Positions 50,384-59,485 of a DNA stretch of 64,000 nt are shown piece after piece. The number at the start of each line of letters is the position of its first letter. Within the stretch, counting starts at the first letter, position 1. The notes beneath the pieces are model-generated. The model made no database searches. It had not been told where the DNA came from and worked only from the letters and a program-made list of their open reading frames with translations. The stretch is from Streptomyces albipurpureus (GTDB taxonomy: Bacteria > Actinomycetota > Actinomycetes > Streptomycetales > Streptomycetaceae), in contig NZ_JAMQAW010000083.1 of the NCBI RefSeq assembly GCF_023701525.1, positions 27,112 through 91,111 of the forward strand, read 5' to 3'. The position numbers and the translations under genes are program-made.

Positions 50384-50460
50384 CTGTTCCTCCTCACGGG
50401 AGGCCCCCGCCTCCCGCGCCGCGCTGTTCCTCCCCACGGCAGGCCCCTGCCTCCCGCGCG
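50384..50460. repeat. tandem direct repeat, two ~37-bp copies at 40-bp period, each with a hairpin
   Basis: Copies start at 50384 and 50424. Each begins CTGTTCCTCC and ends in GCCTCCCGCGC; the first contains a perfect GGGAGGC-CCC-GCCTCCC hairpin and the second a weaker one. They lie 44-120 bp upstream of the priming transferase start, in what should be the operon's leader or promoter. Confidence 0.7.
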
Positions 50461-50463
50461 CAT

Positions 50464-52033
50464 GACATCTCGGCCAATTCAGCGATATGTGAACAACCCA
50501 CCCTGGCGGCACCGGACTTGCCCGTCCTGCCAGGCTCTTGAGGTGTGTGGGAACCCGTCGAAACCTTGGGTGCTCCCCGCACCCAAGCCCCCTCCCGGGC
50601 TCCAAGAATTGATCACCCCCACGTCTGGGGGCAGGGACACGACTGCTGTCTCTTTTTAGGGTCGAACCTATAGATCATTGTTGTTCGCCTTGTGCCCGAA
50701 CATCTGAAGCACGGTCAATCTAGACCATCGGGGCCAGCATGAGGAGGGGATGTGTGTAATTTGTGCTGAGGCTTGAGACTGGGTCCGCTGACCGGTGATC
50801 GTCCACGGGTGTTGTGAGGACGATGACGTGCCTGGTGACCTGTGATGATGGGTTGTCTGGGCTGCCGTCACCGGGACCAAGAGGCCTACGGATACGGACA
50901 GTTGGGCCGAGCCCGGGCGCGGTCGCGCCCTCCGGCGAGAGCCTCGTGGTGGAGTGCTTCGGCGTCGGCCTGCCCCGGGCGCTGGCGTGGAGGCGATGCC
51001 CGCAGGCCACCGCACTGCGCCGGCACTCCGCCCGGCTCGACTCGGGCGCGGTTTCCCGGCTGTGGCAAACCGGTGAGCGGCAACAGGCCTTCTATGCGGC
51101 CCAGTTCGGCGATGACTCCGCTCTGGTCGTGCACCACGATGGCCGCTGTGGGGTCCCCGGGGCGGGCGGGGCGTGGGTGACGGGATCCATCCGCTCGGCC
51201 ACGTGTGATGCCCCGGACACAACGCCCCCATCCGCGATGCTCGGACACAACAACCCAGGGGAGCGCCTTCCTTCCGGTGGTGAACGGCCTCATGGTCCGA
51301 CCGGGGTCGCCCACCGTCCGCCGACCAGGGCGCGTTGTCGAACTGTTCGTGGGTAGTGCGGAACCCGGCGGCGACGGGCCTATGAGTCCACCACCCCGAC
51401 CGGGCTTTCGCCGGGGTGCCGGAGCGGGTGCGGCTGGCGCGTTCGGCAGTGACTCACGCCCGGCGCCCGCCCCGCCACAACAGCCCCACCACATCAACCA
51501 CAGCACAACGGTCCCACCGCATCGACCACCGCGCGGCGGCCTCAACGCGCGTGCCCCTCAGGTCGGTTGATCCATCCCGCCATGGCCCCGGGACCGCCTG
51601 GACGATCCGGACCCTCCCGGTCCGCCAGTACGGCTCTCCGCGGGGTCCGAGGAGCCCCTGTGGTCGCCCCGGCTGCTTCGCCGGGGTCGCCGGAACCGGG
51701 GATCGGCAATTCGGGTGGATCAGGAAAGCGGTTGCTTCGGTTTTCGGTCATGTTTGTGCCCTACATGTAATACGTCGAGGGGTGCGGAGTCCTGAAGGAT
51801 CTTCACGTGGGGATCACGTCCGCGGGGGAATCTCCTCTCTACGGGGGAGCGGGGTGCTCGCTCGGAGCAAGATCGATGACGACGGTCCGTGCGCGTCCCG
51901 CCCGGATGTGTCCGTATGTCAGCCAACCGAATGAGTACCCCTACACCGGTGATCACCCTCCGTGTTGGTATGGCCAAGGCGGTCCCGCTGAATCCTGGGC
52001 CGCCGTCATTCACAGCTCTGGGGGTTGTCAGTC
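50464..52033. other. 1.57-kb gene-poor stretch between the polysaccharide operon and melC1
   Basis: No frame on either strand has recognisable protein motifs. The part near 50640-50720 is clearly AT-richer and is a likely promoter region for the leftward polysaccharide operon. Part of 51240-51560 is Pro/Arg-rich in all frames. A 7-bp stem with CCCCGGC/GCCGGGG arms lies at 51667-51686. Short repeats CATGT/ACATG lie near 51750-51768. The final ~250 bp should hold the melC promoter. Confidence 0.4.
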
Positions 52034-52471
52034 ATGTCCCAACTCACCCGTCGTCAGGCCGTGGGCGCCGTCACCGGCGCCGCCGCGGCCGTCGCACTCA
52101 CCGGTGTGGCCACCGCCTGGGCGGACAGCGCGCCGGCCAAGGGCAAGCACGAGGGCGCCGCACCCGGCGGCCGAGGCAAGGACGAGTCCTTCGACGAGGT
52201 CTTCCAGGGTCGGCGCATCCAGGGGGAACCCATGGGCGGAGCCGGGGGCCACGCCTTCGGACACGGCGAACACAGGGCCCACCGAGGGCACGGTGATGTC
52301 TACCGCGTCCTGATCGACGGTCGGGAACTCCAGGTGATGCGGCACGGGAAGAGCGGCTGGAGCAGCGCGATCAACCACTACGAGAGGTTCGCGACCCCGC
52401 TCGACGCCGCGCGTACCGCGGTCACCTCACTCAAGGGCGCCTCCGTCGTCCCCTTCGATCCCAACGTCTGA
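52034..52471 (+). CDS. melC1: tyrosinase cofactor / copper chaperone
   Basis: The 145-aa protein has a twin-arginine signal (SQLTRRQAVGAVTG, then a hydrophobic Ala-rich core and a cut after TAWADS-type sequence). The mature part is Gly/His-rich (GGHAFGHGEHRAHRGHG) and ends with VYRVLIDGRELQVMRHG, the conserved MelC1 core that binds apo-tyrosinase, loads copper and carries it through the Tat pathway. ATG 52034 follows a G-rich site. Stop is 16 bp before melC2. This is the melanin-type chaperone; GriE of grixazone clusters is a relative. Confidence 0.9.
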   Translation: MSQLTRRQAVGAVTGAAAAVALTGVATAWADSAPAKGKHEGAAPGGRGKDESFDEVFQGRRIQGEPMGGAGGHAFGHGEHRAHRGHGDVYRVLIDGRELQVMRHGKSGWSSAINHYERFATPLDAARTAVTSLKGASVVPFDPNV

Positions 52472-52487
52472 GCCGGGAGCAGCCGCC

Positions 52488-53312
52488 ATGACCGTACGCA
52501 AGAACCAGGCGAACCTCACGTCCGCCGAGAAGAAGGCATTCGTCGACGCCGTATTGGAGGTCAAGCGCATCGGTGTGTACGACGAGTTCGTCGCCGCCCA
52601 CCGCCTCCGCTTCGCGCTGGACATGAACACCGGCGTCTACGTGGGCCACTTCGGCCCGTCGTTCCTGCCCTGGCACCGCAAGTTCCTCATCGACTTCGAG
52701 AACGAGCTCCAGAACGTCGACCCGTCGGTGTCGATCCCCTACTGGGACTGGACCTTTGACAACACCGTCGCCGCCTCGGTCTGGGCACCGGATCTCCTCG
52801 GCGGCACTGGACGCCCCCTGGACGACCAGGTCATGGACGGCCCCTTCGCGTACTCCGCCGGGAAATGGCCGATCAACATCCAGGTCGACAGCCGCCCGTT
52901 CCTCGCCCGCAATCTCGCCTACCGCGTCCCCACGCTCCCGACCCGGGCCGAGGTCGACGCCGCCCTCGCCATGCCCACCTACGACTCCGCGCCCTTCCGC
53001 GACGGTTCGGCGGGCTTCCGCTCCACGCTCGAAGGCTCGGCGGGATACATGAGCATGCACAACCGGGTGCACACCTGGGTCTGGGGCCAGATGGAGTCGA
53101 GCGTCTCCCCGAACGACCCGGTGTTCTGGCTGCACCACGCGTTCGTCGACAAGCTCTGGGCTGATTGGCACGCGCTCCACCCGACCAGCGCCGAGTACCT
53201 CCCAGCCGGAGGCACGGTCGATGTGATCGACCTGAACGAGACCATGCCACCCTGGACCAACACGACCCCGCAGAGCATGCTGGACCACACTCTCTTCTAC
53301 ACCTACGCCTGA
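52488..53312 (+). CDS. melC2: tyrosinase (type 3 copper monophenol oxidase)
   Basis: The 274-aa enzyme has the size of Streptomyces MelC2. Copper A ligands His38, His54 and His63 (AHRLRF, GHFGPSFLPWHRKFL) and copper B ligands His191, His195 and His216/217 (SMHNRVHTW, PVFWLHHAFVDKLW) are all present, as is YWDWTFDN. There is no signal peptide; export occurs as a complex with MelC1. It oxidises tyrosine to DOPA and dopaquinone, giving melanin. Forms the melC operon with the gene upstream. Confidence 0.95.
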   Translation: MTVRKNQANLTSAEKKAFVDAVLEVKRIGVYDEFVAAHRLRFALDMNTGVYVGHFGPSFLPWHRKFLIDFENELQNVDPSVSIPYWDWTFDNTVAASVWAPDLLGGTGRPLDDQVMDGPFAYSAGKWPINIQVDSRPFLARNLAYRVPTLPTRAEVDAALAMPTYDSAPFRDGSAGFRSTLEGSAGYMSMHNRVHTWVWGQMESSVSPNDPVFWLHHAFVDKLWADWHALHPTSAEYLPAGGTVDVIDLNETMPPWTNTTPQSMLDHTLFYTYA

Positions 53313-53883
53313 CGGCCTCCGAGGGCGGACGCCAGCAACGGCGCCCGGTGGATCCGCGCCCGTGAGCCAGCTCGGCCGGGATCCCCGCGGCGATGACGCG
53401 TCCGCCCTCGTCGCCACCGCCGGGCCCCAGGGGCGAGCGCCGCGCCGCCGAGAGAGACCACTTCCTGGTCCGAAGGCGCCGCTTGAACGATCCGCTGCGG
53501 CGATCTCCTCGGCGGTCTCGTCCATCGGCAGGGTGGTCTTCACCCTCTTGGGACCGGCGCCCGGGGACCGGTCGGACGGCGGCGAGATCGGCGTGGATCT
53601 GGCCGGTTCAGGTTCTCCCCGAGGTGCCCGCCGGGCGGCGTTGGAATGCTCGGGGTGGCCTGGGTGACCCGGCAGCACGCGGTGAGTTCGGAGTTGGTTA
53701 CCGAAGGAGGCTTCGTCTGTTCTTCGGCCGCGCCCTCCCCGGATGCGGACCTGCTCGGCGACTCGGGGCGGGTCTCCCGCGCTCGCGGCTCGCGGTGGCG
53801 GCGACCGCTTGCTCCAGCGGGGCGGTGATGTGCGAAGAAGTCCGGATCGGTCAGGGGGGATTCATGGGCATGCGGTCCACCTC

Positions 53884-53913
53884 TTGACAGGCAGCGGGGC
53901 GGCTGGATTACTG
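53884..53913 (+). promoter_or_regulatory. candidate promoter with consensus -35
   Basis: TTGACA at 53884-53889 followed after 18 bp by TTACTG (53908-53913). The palindrome at 53932-53945 would lie just after the transcription start. Points toward the aryl-CoA ligase gene, which is 560 bp away. Confidence 0.35.
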
Positions 53914-53931
53914 GGCGTGCGCCGCACGCTA

Positions 53932-53945
53932 ACCGAATGTTCGGT
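53932..53945. promoter_or_regulatory. palindrome ACCGAA-TG-TTCGGT, candidate TetR-type operator
   Basis: Six-base arms around two central bases. The ACCG-N6-CGGT core recalls the operator reported for PaaR-type TetR regulators of phenylacetate genes in Corynebacterium. It lies about 530 bp upstream of a PaaK-like ligase and just downstream of a consensus -35 element. No tetR gene is seen in the window. Confidence 0.45.
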
Positions 53946-54473
53946 CGGGATACAGGGTGGTGAGGACAGCGACGCAGACCACTGATTCGACGCTTGCGGA
54001 GGCGACCCCCGCCGAGGGCCGGGATTCCCGGGTTCCCCGCACCCGACCGCCGGCACGCCGCGGCGAGTACCGGCCGGCGGAAGACCGTGACGCCGGTGAA
54101 AGCGAACGGGCGCGAGGCCGCCCGTGACGGCTGTCCGTTCCTCTACGCCGTACCGGGCCCGATCGTGTCGGGGTACCGGGCCCGGCCGCCGAGGCCGTGA
54201 CCGTCGTTTCCCGTCGGCAACGACTTCGCGGTCCAGGCCCGGGAAGGCGGCACTCGTCGGCACCCGCGGCGGAACGCACCTGGTTCGCCCCAACCGCAGC
54301 CACGACAGGGGCATCCGGCGTGTCGGCCGTCCACCGGACGCAGCCGCCCCTTCCGGGCACCGACATCACCCGTGCCCCGGACGGGGCCGCGCCGCGCCGA
54401 GAGAGACCCATGCCAACAGAGCGAGAGGTACGACGGTGACCAGGGCACCGCGCACGACGACGAAGGAGCCGCG

Positions 54474-55850
54474 ATGAGCAGCGAACACATGGGCACGGCG
54501 GACCCGGCCGGGGACTCGGCGGTGGACTCCCGCCCGGGCGGTCACCTGGGAGAGGCGATTCCTGCCGGCCTGCTGGACGACGGCGAGCGGTTGACCCGCG
54601 ACCGGCTCCGGGAACTCCAACTCGACCGGCTGCGGGCCACCCTCCACCACGCCTACGAGAACGTGGAGCTGTACCGCCGCAAGTTCGACGCCGCCGGGGT
54701 CCGGCCGGACGACTGCCGGTCGCTCACGGATCTGTCCCGGTTCCCCTTCACCACCAAGGCCGATCTGCGGGACACCTACCCGTTCGGCATGTTCGCGGTG
54801 CCCATGGCGGATGTACGGCGTATCCACGCCTCCAGCGGTACCACCGGCCGCCCCACCGTCGTGGGCTACACGGACGACGACCTCTCCATGTGGGCGGATG
54901 TGATAGCCCGCTCCATCCGGGCGGCCGGCGGACGCCCCGGCCACAAGGTGCACATCTCCTACGGCTACGGCCTGTTCACCGGCGGACTTGGCGCGCACTA
55001 CGGCGCCGAAAGGGCCGGCTGCACCGTGATCCCGGCCTCCGGCGGGATGACCGCACGCCAGGTGCAGATCATCCAGGACTTCCAGCCCGAGATCATCATG
55101 ATCACCCCGTCCTACATGCTCACCCTGCTCGACGAGTTCGAGAAGCAGGGCATCGACCCCCGTACCAGTTCTCTGAAGGTCGGTATCTTCGGCGCCGAGC
55201 CGTGGACCGAGGAGATGCGCCGGGAGATCGAGGAGCGCGCGGGCATCCACGCCGTCGACATCTACGGCCTCTCCGAGGTGATCGGCCCCGGCGTCGCCCA
55301 GGAATGCGTGGAGACCAAGGACGGCCTCCACGTGTGGGAGGACCACTTCTACCCCGAGGTGGTCGACCCGCTCGCGGACACCGTGCTGCCCGACGGCGAG
55401 GAGGGCGAACTCGTCTTCACCTCGCTCACCAAGGAGGCGCTGCCGATCATCCGCTACCGCACCCGCGACCTGACCCGGCTCCTGCCCGGCACCGCCCGGC
55501 CCGCCTTCCGCCGGATACAGAAGATCACCGGCCGCTGCGACGACATGATCATCCTGCGCGGGGTGAACGTCTTCCCCAGCCAGATCGAGGAGATCGTGCT
55601 GCGCACCCCCGGCGTAGCGCCGCACTTCCAGATCGAGCTGACCCGCCGGGGCCGGATGGACCATATGACCGTCCGCGTCGAGGCACGGCCCCAGGCCGGT
55701 CCCGGGCAGCGCGAGACAGCCGCCCGGTCCATCGTGCAGAGCGTCAAGGACGGAGTGGGCATCACGGTCGAGGTGGGGATCGTCGACCCCGAGACCCTGG
55801 AGCGCTCACTCGGGAAGCTCCGCCGGGTCAAAGACCTGCGCCAGCCATGA
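54474..55850 (+). CDS. paaK: phenylacetate-CoA ligase-like aryl-CoA ligase
   Basis: The 458-aa enzyme activates an aryl acid with ATP and CoA. It has the PaaK N-terminus (LRELQLDRLRATLHHAYENVELYRRKFD), the P-loop HASSGTTGRPTVVGYT, YGYGLFTGGLGAHYGAERAG, the acceptor motif DIYGLSEVIGPGVAQEC, YRTRDLTRLL and the C-terminal GRCDDMIILRGVNVFPSQIEEI. Full length and all motifs are intact. ATG 54474 with GGAG at 6 nt decides the start. Other paa genes (paaABCDE, paaZ) are not nearby, so the substrate may be another aryl acid, for instance a benzoate or phthalate derivative linked to the dioxygenase operon downstream. Confidence 0.88.
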   Translation: MSSEHMGTADPAGDSAVDSRPGGHLGEAIPAGLLDDGERLTRDRLRELQLDRLRATLHHAYENVELYRRKFDAAGVRPDDCRSLTDLSRFPFTTKADLRDTYPFGMFAVPMADVRRIHASSGTTGRPTVVGYTDDDLSMWADVIARSIRAAGGRPGHKVHISYGYGLFTGGLGAHYGAERAGCTVIPASGGMTARQVQIIQDFQPEIIMITPSYMLTLLDEFEKQGIDPRTSSLKVGIFGAEPWTEEMRREIEERAGIHAVDIYGLSEVIGPGVAQECVETKDGLHVWEDHFYPEVVDPLADTVLPDGEEGELVFTSLTKEALPIIRYRTRDLTRLLPGTARPAFRRIQKITGRCDDMIILRGVNVFPSQIEEIVLRTPGVAPHFQIELTRRGRMDHMTVRVEARPQAGPGQRETAARSIVQSVKDGVGITVEVGIVDPETLERSLGKLRRVKDLRQP

Positions 55851-55983
55851 CAGCCGCCCCCGGCGGCCAGGCGCGTACGGCACTGTCCGTGCCCGGCCGC
55901 CGGGGCTATGGAGCATCGGCCTTCTCGATCGGCGATCGGCGGTGCGAGCGCGCACCACGGTCTGATCGCGCGGGAGGCAGCCC

Positions 55984-56234
55984 ATGGCCACCACTACTCC
56001 TGACGTGAGCACAGTGAGCGGTTCCCGGCGCTGGTCTCCGACGCGTTCGCCCCCCAGTGCGTCCGCCCTGACGAGACCACCACCGCCGAAAGCCCCGTTC
56101 CCGCACTCGGGAGCGCCAAGCCGGGACAGATCCTGGTCACCCGGACCACCGGCGGCCCGTGCACGGTGCCGCGCACCCCGCCACTCATCGGCTCGGGCGA
56201 CCGGGAGCTGGTGAGAGTCGCGCTGCACGGGTGA
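55984..56234 (+). pseudogene. decayed AraC-family regulator (N-terminal ligand-binding domain remnant)
   Basis: ATG 55984 opens with ATTTPDVSTVS, then the sense moves to another frame: ERFPALVSDAFAPQCVRPDE, GQILVTRTTGGPCTVPRT and LIGSGDRELVRVALHG, ending in TGA at 56232-56234. After the stop the same frame goes on with GRAGVERDGR. This is the sensor domain pattern of AraC_binding_2 regulators (LVSDAFVPL...RTPRLI...VALHGRG..VEQDGR). One frameshift near 56010, the nonsense codon and loss of the DNA-binding half show that it is dead. The rest of the 55851-56470 gap holds nothing else I can name. Confidence 0.65.
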
Positions 56235-56450
56235 GGACGGGCAGGTGTCGAGCGGGATGGCCGCCCATGCCCTCCGCCCGGCCGACCCGCGTCGCACCGG
56301 CCATGTCGGTGGCCGCCCTACCGGGCTTCGGCCTGATGGCCCGCGGCCTCGCCCGAGGGCTGGGCGAGCGGGCGTTGGCCTGTCCCCCTACAGTCCCGCG
56401 GGCGCATCGACTCCTGCGGGGTGGGGCGCTCACCTGGGCGGGGCGGGATA

Positions 56451-56467
56451 GGAAAGAGTAGACTTCT
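56451..56467. promoter_or_regulatory. imperfect inverted repeat before the second IclR gene
   Basis: GGAAAGAGTAGACTTCT lies 4 bp before the IclR start codon and shares AAAGAGT and TTCT elements with the palindrome at 62844-62862 in the dioxygenase promoter region. It may be an autoregulatory site. Weak evidence. Confidence 0.25.
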
Positions 56468-56470
56468 GCC

Positions 56471-57274
56471 ATGAAGAAAAGCATGGCTGGCCCTGTCGAT
56501 GGAGCCGGGTCCGTCGGGCCCGCGCCCCAGTATCCGATCGAGTCGGTCGACAACGCGCTGAAGATCCTGCTGCTCCTCGGCGAGCGCGATGATCTGCGGC
56601 TCACCGAGGTCGCGGAGTATCTCGGGGTCGCGTCCTCCACGGCACACCGGCTGCTGGCGATGCTGCTCTACCGGGGCTTCATCCGGCAGGACGCCCGCTC
56701 CAAGGCCTATCTGCCGGGCACGGCGCTCACCGCCGTCGCCTTCTCCATCCTCCAGCGGTTCGACGTACGGGACACCATGCGGCCCTTCCTCCTCCGCGCC
56801 AACGAGGCACTGGCGGAAACGGTTCACATGGGGATGCTGGAGGGCACCACGGTGCGATTCGTCGACGCGATCGAGAGTCCCCGGGCGGTTCGGGTCGCCT
56901 CCCGTCTGGGGCAGTCGATGCCGGCGCACTGCACCTCCACCGGCAAGGCCATGCTCGCGCAGCTTCCCGACGAGGAACTGCGGCGGCTCTACCCACACGA
57001 ACGGCTGGAGGGACTGACGCCCAATTCGCTGCGCACCCGCTCGGAGTTGGAGCACGCGATCGAGGGGATCAGGCTGCGCGGCTATGCCGTCGGTGACGAG
57101 GAGAGCGAAGAGGGTGTGGCCTCGGTGGCGGTGGCGTTCCCGGCCCGGCGGCTGCCCGTGCAGATCGCCTTCAATGTGGCGGTGCCGGTGGGGCGGATGG
57201 ACCGGGCCGGGGAGCGCCGGATGGGGGAGCTGCTGGCGCAGCTGGTCACGGAGGCGTCAGAACTGCTGCACTGA
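56471..57274 (+). CDS. IclR-family transcriptional regulator of the aromatic operon
   Basis: The 267-aa protein has an N-terminal winged HTH (ESVDNALKILLLLGE, LTEVAEYLGVASSTAHRLLAML, YRGFIRQD) and the IclR effector domain (RVASRLGQSMPAHCTSTGKAMLAQL, LRGYAVGDEESEEGVASVAVAF). It converges on the class II aldolase gene with an 18-bp 3' overlap, as phtR does in Gram-positive phthalate clusters. The start has no good ribosome site; ATG 56471 or the in-frame ATG 56483 (AGAAAAG upstream) are both possible. Likely regulates the dioxygenase operon at 62693 and perhaps the ligase. Confidence 0.87.
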   Translation: MKKSMAGPVDGAGSVGPAPQYPIESVDNALKILLLLGERDDLRLTEVAEYLGVASSTAHRLLAMLLYRGFIRQDARSKAYLPGTALTAVAFSILQRFDVRDTMRPFLLRANEALAETVHMGMLEGTTVRFVDAIESPRAVRVASRLGQSMPAHCTSTGKAMLAQLPDEELRRLYPHERLEGLTPNSLRTRSELEHAIEGIRLRGYAVGDEESEEGVASVAVAFPARRLPVQIAFNVAVPVGRMDRAGERRMGELLAQLVTEASELLH

Positions 57275-58039
57275 CCGGCTACCGGGGGCGGTGAGCCTGG
57301 CCCGTTCATGCCGCCAGGCCACCTGCTCGTTGAAGGTGCTGCCGAGGTCGGGGAGGTGCGCCAGTTCCTCGGCGGGCAGAGCGACCGGGGTGCCGCCCGC
57401 GGCGGCGATCGCCAGGGAGACGCGGGCGATCGAGTCCACGGAGATCGCGCGCAGTACCGCCTGCTCCGGTGTGGCTCCGGTGGTGGTCAGCCCGTGGCCG
57501 CGCAGCACCACGGCAGGTCGTTCGCCGAGCGCCCGGGTCATCTCGCGGGCCAGTTCCGGGGTGCGGATGAGGACCCCGCGCGGATACACGGGCACCCCTT
57601 CGGCCGCCAGCCGCGCGCCGGGGATGTCGTAGGCGCCGACGATCGGCTCGATCGCCAGCCCGGCGAGGTCGGCCGCGATGACGGCCGGCGGATGGGCGTG
57701 GACGACCGCGCTGACCCCGGGGCGGGCTCGCAACACCTCCAGGTGGAGCGGCAGTTCGTTCGGCACCGCCCAGGGGCCCAGTCCCCGTACCGGAGTGCCG
57801 TCGAGACGGACGGCCCGGATGTCGGCTGCCTCTGTGTGGGCGAGTCCTCGCTCCCGGGGTCCGCGGCAGCGCACCAGGACCTCGTCCCGCGCGGTTCTGA
57901 CGCTGATGTGGCCGAGGATTCCGTCAGCGAGGCCGCGAGCCGCGAGCACCCGGCAGGCCACGGCGATGCGCTCCCGCATCCCGTCGGCGCTCTTTCGCGC
58001 GCGTATCCGGTGCGGGCGGGAACGGGCGCGCTCAGGCAC
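57257..58039 (-). CDS. class II aldolase/adducin family protein, candidate dihydroxyphthalate decarboxylase (PhtC-like)
   Basis: A 260-aa protein with the zinc-binding fold of fuculose-phosphate aldolase: GILGHISVR, VVHAHPPAVIAADLAG (His pair) and VLRGHGLTTTG (third His). In Gram-positive phthalate clusters the decarboxylase PhtC, which turns 3,4-dihydroxyphthalate into protocatechuate, belongs to this family and stands at the same place, after the reductase gene. CmtD of p-cumate pathways is an alternative relative. GTG 58039 overlaps the reductase stop by 8 nt. Operon place supports decarboxylase over aldolase. Confidence 0.75.
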   Translation of the reverse strand: MPERARSRPHRIRARKSADGMRERIAVACRVLAARGLADGILGHISVRTARDEVLVRCRGPRERGLAHTEAADIRAVRLDGTPVRGLGPWAVPNELPLHLEVLRARPGVSAVVHAHPPAVIAADLAGLAIEPIVGAYDIPGARLAAEGVPVYPRGVLIRTPELAREMTRALGERPAVVLRGHGLTTTGATPEQAVLRAISVDSIARVSLAIAAAGGTPVALPAEELAHLPDLGSTFNEQVAWRHERARLTAPGSRSVQQF

Positions 58040-59291
58040 GGGACACCTGCCCGGTGGCGGTCAGCTCCCGCTCGGCGTGGGCGAGGGCGCCCTCCTCGGC
58101 GATCAGACGCCGTGCCATCAGCATCGCTCTCGGCCAGTTGACCAGCACCGCGCCGGTCAGCCGTGCTCCGTCACCGCTGTAGAGCGCGGCGAACCGGGCC
58201 GGGGAGCCGTCCGGGTCACCGATCAGCCGATGGAGCCGCGCCCCGCCGGGTGCGCCCACGATCTGCGCCTTCCAGTCGTACTGGTCGCTCCACACATACG
58301 GAACGGATGCCTCGGCACTCGGAGCGGAGGGCCGGGTGATGGTCCGGGCCACACACGCGGCCTGCTCCACCGCGCTGGTCCAGTGCTCCGACCGCTGCGG
58401 ACCGCCCGGCCCCGGCAGCCGGCGGCGTGCCAGGTCCCCGACCGCGTACACCCCGAGGTGGCCGGGTACCCGGCCGTACTCGTCGCAGAGCACCCCGTCC
58501 TCCAGTGGGATTCCGGAGTCCCGCAGCCAGGCGTCGTTCGCCACCGAACCGATGCCGACGACGACCGTGGCGGCAGGCAGAGCACCCCCGTCCGAGAGTC
58601 GTACGGTGAGCGCTCCGGCCCTTCCGGTGATCGACTCGACACCCGTGCCGAAGGCGGTGACGGCCCCGTGGCGGCGGTGCAGCCCGTTGAAGTGGGCGCC
58701 GACCTCCTCGCCCATCAGCCGGGCCATCGGCACCGGCAGCGGATCGACGAGCGTCACCTCCCGGCCACGGGCACGCACCGCCGACGCCACCTCCGCCCCG
58801 ATGAACCCACCGCCCACCACGACCACCGGACCGGGTAGTTCCAGATCGCGGCGGAGCGCGAGCAGGTCGTCCAGTCCGCGCAGGACGTGCAGCCCGGACC
58901 CGGGCCGCCACGGCGACGGGCGGGCCGCCGCGCCCGTGGCCAGTACCAGCACGTCGTACGAGAGGGTCTGACCGTCGGCCAGGCTCACCCGCCGCCCTGC
59001 CGGGTCCAGCCGCACGGCGGGCGAACCGAGCCGCAGCGTGATCCCGGCCTCCCGCGCCGCCGGCCCGTCGAGCAGCACGGCACGCCCCGGCTCCCAGGCG
59101 CCGGTCAGCAGTTGCTTGGAGAGCGGCGGCTTGTCATAGGGCGGGTGGGGTTCGTCACCGACGAGCGTCACGGGGCCGGTCCATCCTTCGCGGCGCAGGG
59201 CCTGCGCGGTACGGACCCCCGCGACTGACGCGCCCACGATCACCGCCCGCCCATCGGCCCCCGGGCCGCGGCCGACCGCGTGGGCGCTCAC
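58032..59291 (-). CDS. NAD(P)H:ferredoxin reductase, glutathione-reductase type (dioxygenase component)
   Basis: The 419-aa flavoprotein has the FAD loop AVIVGASVAGVRTAQALR, PYDKPPLSKQLL, the NAD loop VVVVGGGFIGAEVASAVRARG, and GVYAVGDLARR for the second FAD site. These are the GR-type reductases of class IV/V ring-hydroxylating dioxygenases. Its GTG start overlaps the ferredoxin stop. It passes electrons from NADH to the 65-aa ferredoxin and on to the oxygenase at 61242-62693. Confidence 0.88.
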   Translation of the reverse strand: MSAHAVGRGPGADGRAVIVGASVAGVRTAQALRREGWTGPVTLVGDEPHPPYDKPPLSKQLLTGAWEPGRAVLLDGPAAREAGITLRLGSPAVRLDPAGRRVSLADGQTLSYDVLVLATGAAARPSPWRPGSGLHVLRGLDDLLALRRDLELPGPVVVVGGGFIGAEVASAVRARGREVTLVDPLPVPMARLMGEEVGAHFNGLHRRHGAVTAFGTGVESITGRAGALTVRLSDGGALPAATVVVGIGSVANDAWLRDSGIPLEDGVLCDEYGRVPGHLGVYAVGDLARRRLPGPGGPQRSEHWTSAVEQAACVARTITRPSAPSAEASVPYVWSDQYDWKAQIVGAPGGARLHRLIGDPDGSPARFAALYSGDGARLTGAVLVNWPRAMLMARRLIAEEGALAHAERELTATGQVSRA

Positions 59292-59485
59292 TTCCCGTCC
59301 ACTTTCAGCGCGGACACGGGGCAGCTGCGGGCGGCCTCCTCGACCCGGGCCCGGTCTTCCTCGGGGATCTCGGTGCGCACCAGTACGACCAGCCCGTCGT
59401 CATCGATGTCGTAGGTGTCGGGCGCCGCCACCACGCAGTTGGCGTACCCCTGGCAGGCGCCGAGGTCGGCCGTCAGTTCAGGCAT
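59288..59485 (-). CDS. small [3Fe-4S] ferredoxin
   Basis: The 65-aa protein has Cys11, Cys17 and a Cys-Pro near residue 54 (DLGACQGYANCVVAAP ... SCPVSALKV): three Cys, the pattern of [3Fe-4S] ferredoxins, not the Rieske type found with most dioxygenases. PhdC and PhtAc-type ferredoxins of actinobacterial class V dioxygenases are of this kind. ATG 59485 has AGGAGA upstream; an in-frame longer version is just the shadow of the SDR gene. 8-nt overlap with the SDR gene. Confidence 0.9.
   Translation of the reverse strand: MPELTADLGACQGYANCVVAAPDTYDIDDDGLVVLVRTEIPEEDRARVEEAARSCPVSALKVDGK

Larger units (their letters stand above)
53313..54473. other. 1.16-kb gap without an intact gene
   Basis: Between melC2 and the aryl-CoA ligase gene. 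No frame carries family motifs; on the minus strand a short stretch near 53480-53560 reads PKRVKTTLPMDETAEEIAAA, which looks protein-like but cannot be extended or named, perhaps a gene remnant. A candidate promoter and operator lie at 53884-53945. Confidence 0.4.

Noticed and set aside
51360..51700. Possible CRISPR or repeat array from recurring CCCCGG/CCGGGG blocks
   Set aside because: Spacing and sequence are irregular; the similarity is only short GC-rich hairpins.
52034..53312. GriE/GriF of a grixazone cluster, in view of the GriD/GriC-like pair at 2592-5077
   Set aside because: Length, ligand spacing and the Tat-type chaperone fit MelC1/MelC2 melanin genes, the pair is 47 kb from the GriC-like gene, and AHBA synthesis genes are absent.
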